This document shows, in pieces, positions 1-4,867 of a stretch of DNA of 5,061 bases; position 1 is the stretch's first letter, and every line of letters begins with the position of its first letter. Origin of the DNA: DASQDT01 sp036380435 (GTDB lineage Bacteria; Acidobacteriota; Blastocatellia; Pyrinomonadales; Pyrinomonadaceae); NCBI GenBank assembly GCA_036380435.1, contig DASVES010000217.1:1-5061 (forward strand). The letters run 5' to 3'. A program made the position numbers and the translations under genes. Under the pieces are notes generated by a model, which saw only the letters and a program-made list of their open reading frames with translations, was not told where the DNA came from and made no database searches.

Positions 1-9
1 CAATTTGAC

Positions 10-40
10 AGGGGCGCCCGGCCACTTACCTGACGCCCCT
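10..40 (-). terminator. Possible weak terminator hairpin after the NHL gene
   Basis: A 7-bp GC-rich stem (AGGGGCG at 10-16 pairing with CGCCCCT at 34-40) encloses a 17-base loop and lies about 20 bases past the stop codon of the NHL-repeat gene. On the minus strand it is followed by GTCAAATTG, which is not a true U tract. It could be a poor intrinsic terminator or a chance GC-rich hairpin. Confidence 0.3.
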
Positions 41-60
41 TGCGCCAGAGCGCCAACTCC

Positions 61-1905
61 TCACTTGAACTTAAAGTTCGCGCGGTAGATGCTCCCGTCG
101 TTCAACTGGACTACCAGTTGCCGACATGTTCCGGCCCATGCCGTGCTCGTCTTCCAGATATAGACATACTGGTCTGACGCGGCATCGTAGCTGAGGCTGC
201 TGCCGCCCGCCGTCACCGTGTCTTCCAAAACAACCGCGGGGTCGGAGGAGTTGCACGCGATTGGCCCTGAAGAGGGAGAGTTGGGGGCGAAGATATTGAG
301 CCCCTTGTCCCCGCTCAGGCTGAACTTCACGGGAATCGCCCTGCCGGCATTTACCGTATTGACCACCGGCAGATTGTTGACCGGCGAGAAGAACCCCGCG
401 AAGTTATAGTTTACGGTCACGGTGAAGCTGCAAGCGGAATCGTTGCCCGCGTCGTCTGTCGCCGTGGCGTTAACCGTCGTCGTACCGACGGGGAAGACCG
501 AGCCGGAAGCCGGGCTGCTCTCGACCGTCACACTCGAAGAGCAACTGTCCATAGCCGTCACCGCCGGATAATCCACGGCCATCGAGGTCGCCGACGAATT
601 CGGCGGCAGCATGACGACGACGTTGGCCGGACAGGAGATGATCGGGTCGGTGGTGTCTACGATGTTGACGATCACATCATCGGAGTCTGTGCCTCCGCCC
701 GTGTCGGTGACGGTCAGCGTGATGGTGTGCGAGCCTGCCGGCAGTGAGACGTTCAACGTCGAACCCGAGCCGAGCGTGGTCGCGCCCTCTGTCCAGTCGT
801 AAGCGTTGATCGTTCCGCTGCCCGGTGTGGAGGCCGTGCCGTCGAGCGTGACGGATGTCAGCGCGCCCGCGCACTCGACGGTCTGATCCGGCCCTGCGTC
901 GGCGATGGGAGTCGCCGGGGCGGGGCCGAACTTCTGGATGCGTTCGTTGCCCGTGTCTGCGACAAAGATGTTACCGGAGGCGTCCGCCGCCACGTCATGC
1001 GGGCCACTGAGTTCACCGTCGCCGGTGCCCGCGCTGCCGCAGGAGTCTATGAAGACGCCGGTTGAAGAAAACTTCTGGATGCGGTTATTACCCGTGTCGG
1101 CAACGTAGACGTTGCCCGTCGTGTCAACCGAAATCCCCTGAGGCCCGTTGAACTGCCCGGTGGCCGTGCCGTTGCTGCCCCACTTGGTGAGGAATGTGCC
1201 TGACGAGTTGAATTTCTGGATGCGGTGATTGCCCGTATCGGCCACGTAGATGTTGTCGGATGCGTCAACCGCCATTCCGCCGGGCGCGCTGAATTGCCCG
1301 TTCCCCGTGCCAGAGCCGCCCCATGCCGTGATGAACGCGCCGGCAGGCGAGAACTTCTGGACACGGTGGTTGCCCGGGTCGGCGACGTAGATGTTGCCCG
1401 CCGAATCGACGGCGATACCGGCAGTGCCGGCGATGAACTGGCCGTTGCCGCTGCCGGGGCCGCCGCCCAACGACATTTGAAAAACGCCGCTGGAGTTGAA
1501 TTTCTGTACCCGGTTGGTGAACGAGTCGGACGCGTAGACATTGCCTGCCGCATCCGTGGCCACTTTCCACGGGGTGACGAACCCGCCGTTCACATCTCCG
1601 GGGACGCCGAACTGCAACACGAAGACGCCACTGGAGTCAAACTTCTGTACGCGATTATTCTCGTCCGGGACATACACATTACCGGCGTTGTCAACGGCGA
1701 TGCCCCGCGGGTTTAAAAACTGTCCGGGGCCTGAGCCGGTGCTTCCAAACTTCAGGAGGAAATTGCAGGCCGCCGCCGCCGAGCCTGTCCATGTCATCAA
1801 CGTGGCGAGGAGCACCAGAGCAAGCGCGGGCCAGCTAAATTTCCTTAGACGCAAATTGAACAGGCGTGTGGTTGAACGACCTACGAACGGGGGATGTAAA
1901 CTCAT
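61..1905 (-). CDS. Secreted NHL-repeat beta-propeller protein with PKD-like, HYR and C-terminal PxKF domains
   Basis: 614 codons. Residues 1-46 form a signal peptide: a basic start (R19, R21, K22), a hydrophobic core (W25 to W39) and an SAAAA cleavage region. C47 follows directly, but the preceding AAA is a poor lipobox, so export by signal peptidase I is more likely than lipidation. Residues 53-326 hold six NHL repeats of 47-49 residues, each with a VADxxGN(I/V)Y...NRVQKF core, which predicts a six-bladed propeller. Residues 333-417 are PKD-like (ADAGPDQTVEC opening, GSHTITLTVTD). Residues 418-499 are an HYR domain (DTTDPIISCP, FPVGTTTVNATATDDAGN). Residues 500-614 start with FAGFFSPVNN, contain IPVKFSL, and end IYRANFKFK, matching the C-terminal domain I know as PxKF. 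The ATG is supported by AAAGGAG six bases upstream. The ligand is unknown; a cell-surface or extracellular binding or scaffold role is inferred. There is no visible enzyme domain. Confidence 0.93.
   Translation of the reverse strand: MSLHPPFVGRSTTRLFNLRLRKFSWPALALVLLATLMTWTGSAAAACNFLLKFGSTGSGPGQFLNPRGIAVDNAGNVYVPDENNRVQKFDSSGVFVLQFGVPGDVNGGFVTPWKVATDAAGNVYASDSFTNRVQKFNSSGVFQMSLGGGPGSGNGQFIAGTAGIAVDSAGNIYVADPGNHRVQKFSPAGAFITAWGGSGTGNGQFSAPGGMAVDASDNIYVADTGNHRIQKFNSSGTFLTKWGSNGTATGQFNGPQGISVDTTGNVYVADTGNNRIQKFSSTGVFIDSCGSAGTGDGELSGPHDVAADASGNIFVADTGNERIQKFGPAPATPIADAGPDQTVECAGALTSVTLDGTASTPGSGTINAYDWTEGATTLGSGSTLNVSLPAGSHTITLTVTDTGGGTDSDDVIVNIVDTTDPIISCPANVVVMLPPNSSATSMAVDYPAVTAMDSCSSSVTVESSPASGSVFPVGTTTVNATATDDAGNDSACSFTVTVNYNFAGFFSPVNNLPVVNTVNAGRAIPVKFSLSGDKGLNIFAPNSPSSGPIACNSSDPAVVLEDTVTAGGSSLSYDAASDQYVYIWKTSTAWAGTCRQLVVQLNDGSIYRANFKFK
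928..1752 (-). repeat. Six tandem NHL-coding units (period about 141 bp)
   Basis: The QKF codons that end each unit recur at residues 87, 134, 183, 230, 277 and 324, giving spacings of 141, 147, 141, 141 and 141 bases. On the plus strand each unit shows a version of TTCTGGATGCGGTTATT followed by a CCGTGTCGGC-like stretch. Units 4 and 5 are most alike at the DNA level (near 1070-1120 and 1210-1260), while units 1 and 2 have diverged most. This is a protein-coding repeat that forms propeller blades, not a CRISPR array or minisatellite. Confidence 0.9.
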
Positions 1906-1918
1906 TTCGAACTCCTTT
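1906..1918 (-). promoter_or_regulatory. Strong Shine-Dalgarno site for the NHL gene
   Basis: On the minus strand AAAGGAG (1912-1918) lies six bases before the ATG at 1903-1905. It fixes the start codon and explains why the signal peptide begins with MSLHPP. Confidence 0.85.
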
Positions 1919-2168
1919 GTCGGGGGAAGGTGGATAGGTGTGCGCGCACCGGGTAGGTCGGATGCGCGTCGGGTCGCATGCGGTTCGGGAACTCAAGGAC
2001 GCACTCTCGTCCTCCGTTAAAGACCCATAGCAGTTAGAGAGTTCGCGAGGGAATCTTCCGGTGTTTCTATTTTAGCTCGATACAACAGACCCGCCAGAGA
2101 TAGCTCAGATGACTGCGAGCGGCTACCGAGTCGATTGTCACGCAGGCAAAGAAACAAGAACCTCAGAG
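1919..2168 (-). other. Long GC-rich leader upstream of the NHL gene, no gene seen
   Basis: I see no convincing coding frame on either strand here. It holds a 6-bp stem with a 6-base loop (AGGACG at 1996-2001, CGTCCT at 2008-2013) and a perfect 10-base palindrome GTGCGCGCAC at 1940-1949. If the promoter at 2176-2204 is real, this is a transcribed 5' leader of roughly 260 bases. I could not match it to a known riboswitch class. Confidence 0.35.
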
Positions 2169-2175
2169 GGTAGGC

Positions 2176-2204
2176 ACAGTATTCATTATCGTGATAGTTG
2201 TCAA
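2176..2204 (-). promoter_or_regulatory. Candidate sigma70-type promoter for the NHL gene
   Basis: On the minus strand a perfect -35 box TTGACA (2199-2204) is followed after exactly 17 bases by TACTGT (2176-2181), a weak -10 box matching three of six consensus bases. The surrounding DNA is unusually AT-rich for this window. Transcription would start near 2168 and read into the NHL gene. The region between the array end and this promoter (2205-2290) shows no gene. Confidence 0.45.
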
Positions 2205-2294
2205 GATTTATCAGAGCAGGCGAAATGGCCGGCCGTCTTGCCGCCTGAGAGTGTCGGCAACCCCGGATGAGGCATAAAGAATTGTGAGAATCTC

Positions 2295-2330
2295 TTGTCG
2301 CTCGTTGTTCACTTGAATGACTTGTTAGCT
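2295..2330 (-). other. Half attC-like site after the DinB gene (R''-L'' side only)
   Basis: Seventeen bases after the DinB stop, the minus strand reads AGCTAACAAGTCATTCAAGTG. This is a near-consensus R'' core box (RYYYAAC with one mismatch) followed by the TCATTCAA motif that occurs at the same place in the site at 4781-4867. I find no matching GTTRRRY box or complementary arm within the next 140 bases, so the other half appears lost or too degraded to see. This would be the end of the cassette array. Confidence 0.4.
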
Positions 2331-2347
2331 GCGGCGCTGCTATCCGA

Positions 2348-2872
2348 CTATCTACTCAGGACAGGCAAATAGGCCTGCCATGCTCCTACCGCTTCCCGAT
2401 ACTGCTTCGCCATCACTCTGACGACCTGCCCGATGTGGCCGAGGTCATGCACTACCCATGTCGAGAGCAGATGGCCGAGTGTCACCACCCCAAGTTGAGG
2501 ATGCGTCCCCCGCTTCCCCAGCATCTCCGGGCTTAAGTTCATTCCCTCCAACTCCTTCAAATTCTCTCCCCGGAGCCACTCGAACCTGTCCAGCAGATCG
2601 CCCAAACTCTGGCCTCTCGACTTCTCGAACATAGCGAAGCGGTCGAATGTCTCGAAAGGGCGACTCTCGCCACACTCCAGGATGATCCTGGCCCGCGGAA
2701 TCCAATCGGCTTCCTCCCCGTGGATCAGATGACCCACAACATCAAAGGGGCTCCAGCTCTCAGGGCCTTCGTTTGCAAGAACCCACTCTTCAGGGAGGTG
2801 GCGCAACAGCGAATTCAGCGTAGCAGGAGTACGCCTGAGAATTTCTTTAGCATGACCGAGTTGGAACTCCAT
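2348..2872 (-). CDS. DinB-family four-helix-bundle protein (cassette D)
   Basis: 174 residues, the usual size for a single DinB domain. It starts MEFQLGHAKEILRRTPATL, a typical first helix of this family, and continues through WSPFDVVGHLIHGE and HDLGHIGQVVRVM. H48 or H51 together with H142 and H146 match the metal-binding histidine positions of DinB/YfiT-like proteins. The family includes metal-dependent thiol transferases and many members of unknown role; the name reflects structure, not proven DNA-damage function. The reading frame stays open another 69 codons upstream, but the ATG at 2870-2872 is chosen because homology begins there and GAGGG lies nine bases before it. The gene sits between an attC-like site upstream (3052-3127) and a half site downstream, so it is read as a gene cassette. 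Confidence 0.88.
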   Translation of the reverse strand: MEFQLGHAKEILRRTPATLNSLLRHLPEEWVLANEGPESWSPFDVVGHLIHGEEADWIPRARIILECGESRPFETFDRFAMFEKSRGQSLGDLLDRFEWLRGENLKELEGMNLSPEMLGKRGTHPQLGVVTLGHLLSTWVVHDLGHIGQVVRVMAKQYREAVGAWQAYLPVLSR

Positions 2873-3051
2873 CAGTGATTGCCCTCGCAAACGTCTTTCA
2901 TAAATCAGGACGCTTACCGACACAGGAGGCAGCTCACGCCCGTCATCAGCCGCCGCGCTTTCAACGCCGACAGCGTCAAGTCCGGCGATCATAAGCGTCT
3001 TCGGTTCGATACAGAGCAAGCTTGACGCGCTGGCGCACGGCAACGGTCTAC
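2873..3051 (-). other. Leader of cassette D, no separate gene supported
   Basis: About 180 bases separate the cassette boundary from the DinB start. The DinB frame is open throughout, with in-frame ATG at 2990-2992 but no Shine-Dalgarno site there, and the encoded stretch does not resemble DinB proteins. I see no good promoter pair. Confidence 0.4.
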
Positions 3052-3127
3052 GCTTAACAAGAGGCCACTCGATACTCAAAGCGGCTTGAATGAGTGCGCG
3101 CCGATGTGGCCGACTTTCAGGTTGGGG
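3052..3127 (-). other. Candidate attC recombination site, degenerate (between cassettes C and D)
   Basis: On the minus strand the 3' box is GTTAAGC (plus 3052-3058), a perfect GTTRRRY match. The 5' box would be CCCCAAC (3121-3127), which keeps only the AAC core. Between them an imperfect hairpin forms from GGCCAC/GTGGCC (3063-3068 with 3106-3111) and ACTCA/TGAGT (3074-3078 with 3091-3095). TCATTCAAGCCG, typical of the L'' side of attC sites, lies at 3082-3093. An alternative reading puts a badly decayed 5' box near 3097-3103. The left boundary is therefore more secure than the right. Confidence 0.5.
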
Positions 3128-3283
3128 ATGTAGAACCGTGTACCTCCGCCGGGCAAATTCTTACTGCCGCCTACTGAGGGACTGCATACCGCCCGACCTT
3201 CTCGCGCTCCCGATGCTGTGCTTCCCCCAGGTCAATAATCGGAGGCTACAGATTGTCGCCCGGTGTTGGAGATGATGAGCGGG
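3128..3283 (-). other. Untranslated tail of cassette C, possible coding remnant
   Basis: No complete gene is visible after the lipoprotein stop. One minus-strand frame is open from 3231 to a TGA at 3076-3078 and ends with a protein-like string (RFYIPNLKVGHIGAHSFKPL), but it has no start codon with a Shine-Dalgarno site. It could be the 3' remnant of an older cassette gene whose stop fell within its attC site, or chance. Confidence 0.25.
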
Positions 3284-3709
3284 TCACTCCTTCTGATACG
3301 CGAAAGAGATGTTTTCTATTCGCACGATCTCCCACTTCCGCAGCACAACATACGATTGCAACTCGTAATGCAGACGAAGCCTGCCGGCCAGCTTTTTCGT
3401 AATCCCTTGCTGCTCCGCGCGCGGCGATGTGCGCGTCCGCAGGTCGATGACGAATGTCGCCCGGTCGCCCGCGAGTTGCTTCTCTAAAATCTCTATCTCC
3501 TTCGGCTCGGAGGGGTAGAATCGCCAGCTTGAGGGTTCCGAAGCGTCGCTCTCCGCCGGCAGACTGACCCGCTTTTCGTTGATGTCTTCGCGTATATTTT
3601 CCAGAGTGATTTCAGGCCGCAGGTCTTCGGGCGGCTGGCCGCCCTCGCAAGCGCCTGCTAACGCTGACAAGAGTAAGAGGAGAAGCAAAGAAAATTCTCG
3701 GCGGCTCAC
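3284..3709 (-). CDS. Unknown small predicted lipoprotein (cassette C)
   Basis: 141 residues, not recognised as a known family. The N-terminus is a classic export signal: MSRREF, then seven leucines (L8-L14), then SALAGAC. C21 is the likely lipidated cysteine; the AGAC box is weaker than the LxGC consensus. After an acidic proline-containing linker (residues 22-65) comes a compact region with alternating polar and hydrophobic residues (KKLAGRLRLHYELQSYVVLRKW, residues about 106-127), compatible with a small beta-rich domain. The start is GTG, chosen because GAGGA lies seven bases upstream and the signal peptide begins there. The gene lies inside an 858-base unit between two attC-like boundaries, 156 bases before the next site. 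A candidate promoter lies just upstream. A periplasmic or outer-membrane location is inferred; the function is unknown. Confidence 0.75.
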   Translation of the reverse strand: MSRREFSLLLLLLLSALAGACEGGQPPEDLRPEITLENIREDINEKRVSLPAESDASEPSSWRFYPSEPKEIEILEKQLAGDRATFVIDLRTRTSPRAEQQGITKKLAGRLRLHYELQSYVVLRKWEIVRIENISFAYQKE

Positions 3710-3770
3710 AAGTAAGTCCTCAACACGGAGATAAGCATTTGATCGGCGCGCACAGTACAGGTGGGGCTAA

Positions 3771-3799
3771 ATTAAATCTGCACATCGCAACAGTTACAA
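3771..3799 (-). promoter_or_regulatory. Candidate promoter inside cassette C
   Basis: On the minus strand TTGTAA (3794-3799, four of six -35 bases) is followed after 17 bases by TTTAAT (3771-3776, five of six -10 bases). Transcription would start about 55 bases before the GTG of the lipoprotein gene. The box lies in an AT-rich pocket of otherwise GC-rich DNA. The rest of 3710-3895 shows no gene. Confidence 0.45.
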
Positions 3800-3895
3800 C
3801 CTTGTGTGCTCTCGCCCCGAGCCACAGCTATGCTGCACCGCCCACGAACGGGGTCGCCAGAATAATCGCATACAGGCAGCCCGTTTTTCTAGCCC

Positions 3896-3907
3896 CTTAA
3901 CAAGAGG
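3896..3907 (-). repeat. Copy of an attC end (CTTAACAAGAGG) next to the intact site
   Basis: The 12 bases CTTAACAAGAGG occur here and at 3053-3064, where they form the R' box and inner end of the cassette C/D site. Here they stand two bases outside the GCCTAAC box of the 3910-4016 site. On the minus strand the order is GTTAGGC, AT, CCTCTTGTTAAG, so two attC 3' ends follow one another. This looks like the scar of a lost or truncated cassette. Confidence 0.4.
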
Positions 3908-3909
3908 AT

Positions 3910-4016
3910 GCCTAACGCTGGCCTTAGAGCCGCGGCGCGCGATCAGCATTCAAGCTGAAGGAAAAGGAATTATTTGAGAAACAGGCAATCGCGCCGTCCG
4001 CATGCCGTTGTTATGC
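3910..4016 (-). other. attC recombination site after the methyltransferase (cassette B/C boundary)
   Basis: On the minus strand the site begins with GCATAAC (4010-4016) and ends with GTTAGGC (3910-3916), which are R'' and R' core boxes; their central AAC/GTT pairs perfectly and only one of seven positions mismatches. Inside, the arms GCGGACGGCGCGAT and ATCGCGCGCCGCGGC can pair imperfectly. A small inner hairpin (CAGC/GCTG around TTGAAT, near 3942-3957) forms a structured tip. The 107-base length lies within the usual 57-141 range. It begins 15 bases after the methyltransferase stop, in the same orientation as the gene, as in a normal cassette. The folded site could also act as a transcription attenuator. 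Confidence 0.75.
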
Positions 4017-4031
4017 CGCGGCGCGGGTAAA

Positions 4032-4757
4032 CTACCTCTTCTTAAATAAGTAGTTGGGGTTTTTTATTACAAGTTCATACCTGCCCGTCGCTTGGACTTC
4101 TGCGACGACTTTACACACATCCCACCCCGAGCCGTCGGCCGAGTCGTCGAAGAGGACGAAGCCGGCGCTCTCAAGGAACTTGTCACAATTCTCGAAGTCT
4201 CGTTTGGCAAATTCGTATGTGTGGTTGCCGTCGATGTAGCAGAAGCTTATGGGGCCGCCGAGCCGCACCGATCTCCCCAGAATGTCGCTTACCTCTTCCG
4301 ACCTGCGCCACGCGCCGAAGAGTTCATCAGAGAGCATCTCCACCGTGTACGGCAAGTCGTCACGGCTAAACATCCTGATGTTGCGCGTGTAAGTCTCCTT
4401 AACGAACGCCCTGTAGTCGGCGTGGCCGATGGGAGAGTCGCCGAGCGTGCGCCCGTCCTGCGCCCCTTCGAACGCCCACTTGTCACTTGTGATGAGCTGG
4501 TTACTCACGCCGCGCTTCCGCTTGTAGTAGGTCAGCAGGTTAGTGGAAAGCCCGCAGAACGAGCCGACCTCGACGATCGGCGCCCGGCTAGGTAAATTCC
4601 TGATGGCGTGATCGAAGCAGTAGAGATTCCCCCTGTGAAGCATCCCGGCATTAGCGAAACAAACCCAGTTTACGTACTCGTCAGATATGTCAATGAATTG
4701 ACTATTACCGGCTCTGGCTGCGAGTTTTCGCACAAGTCTGGTAGCAAAATTTCTCAT
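4032..4757 (-). CDS. Class I SAM-dependent methyltransferase, Methyltransf_24/CmcI-like (cassette B)
   Basis: 241 residues. Motif I is IVEVGSFCGLST (residues 61-72), the SAM-binding glycine loop. An acidic residue follows at the end of the second strand (TSDKW, 90-94). YIDGNHTYE (174-182) and FVLFDDSA (200-207) match the conserved strand-end motifs of the Methyltransf_24 group, where the Asp/His residues often bind a metal near the substrate. The first 40 residues are basic and helical, with no signal peptide, so it is probably cytoplasmic. The substrate cannot be told from sequence; relatives act on sugars, small molecules and antibiotic precursors. The frame extends 12 codons further to a TTG, but that start lies inside the attC site; the ATG at 4755-4757 with AAGGA four bases upstream is preferred. 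The gene fills an 871-base cassette with attC sites on both sides and has no obvious promoter of its own. Confidence 0.88.
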   Translation of the reverse strand: MRNFATRLVRKLAARAGNSQFIDISDEYVNWVCFANAGMLHRGNLYCFDHAIRNLPSRAPIVEVGSFCGLSTNLLTYYKRKRGVSNQLITSDKWAFEGAQDGRTLGDSPIGHADYRAFVKETYTRNIRMFSRDDLPYTVEMLSDELFGAWRRSEEVSDILGRSVRLGGPISFCYIDGNHTYEFAKRDFENCDKFLESAGFVLFDDSADGSGWDVCKVVAEVQATGRYELVIKNPNYLFKKR

Positions 4758-4780
4758 GATGTCCTTATGTGATCGCGAGC

Positions 4781-4867
4781 GCCTAACGCCCAAATTAACC
4801 GGCGAGCTATCAACGTTAAAGATGAGAGCGGCGCTGAATGCGAGTCCGGTTGAATGAGATGTTAGGC
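4781..4867 (-). other. attC recombination site (cassette A/B boundary)
   Basis: This is the clearest site in the window. On the minus strand it starts GCCTAAC (4861-4867) and ends GTTAGGC (4781-4787); the two boxes are perfect inverted repeats and match RYYYAAC/GTTRRRY. Inside, CATTCAACCGG on the 5' side faces AATTAACCGG (complement of the 3' side), so AACCGG pairs completely and one arm carries a single extra C. An unpaired extra base in the L'' arm is a hallmark of attC sites and sets strand choice by the integrase; its side agrees with the orientation of the genes. Length is 87 bases. The stop codon of the upstream gene lies inside the 5' box. Confidence 0.87.

Noticed and set aside
1225..1716. 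Long plus-strand ORF (163 codons) opposite the NHL repeats, and other long antisense frames
   Set aside because: They mirror the GC-rich codon pattern and repeat period of the NHL gene and have no domain or ribosome site of their own.
928..1752. Regular repeats that might suggest a CRISPR array or minisatellite
   Set aside because: The period of about 141 bases keeps the reading frame and encodes NHL blades; there are no short identical repeats with unique spacers.
2095..2150. tRNA-like stretch (TAGCTCAGATGACTGCGAGC resembles a D arm) on the plus strand
   Set aside because: The D loop lacks the conserved GG, no five-base anticodon stem follows, there is no GTTCRA T loop, and the acceptor ends do not pair.
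2873..3079. Upstream extension of the DinB frame to a TTG at 3077-3079 (69 extra residues)
   Set aside because: DinB similarity starts at the internal ATG with a Shine-Dalgarno site, and the extension runs through the candidate attC site, so it is an open frame by chance.
3929..4025. Direct repeat GCCGCGGCGCG at 3929-3939 and 4015-4025 as possible insertion-sequence target duplication
   Set aside because: It lies at and inside the arms of the attC-like site and encloses no transposase or inverted ends; pairing within attC arms or GC-rich chance explains it better.
4758..4793. Upstream TTG start adding 12 residues (MGVRRSRSHKDI) to the methyltransferase
   Set aside because: Those codons lie in and beside the attC R' box, whereas the ATG at 4755-4757 has AAGGA just upstream.
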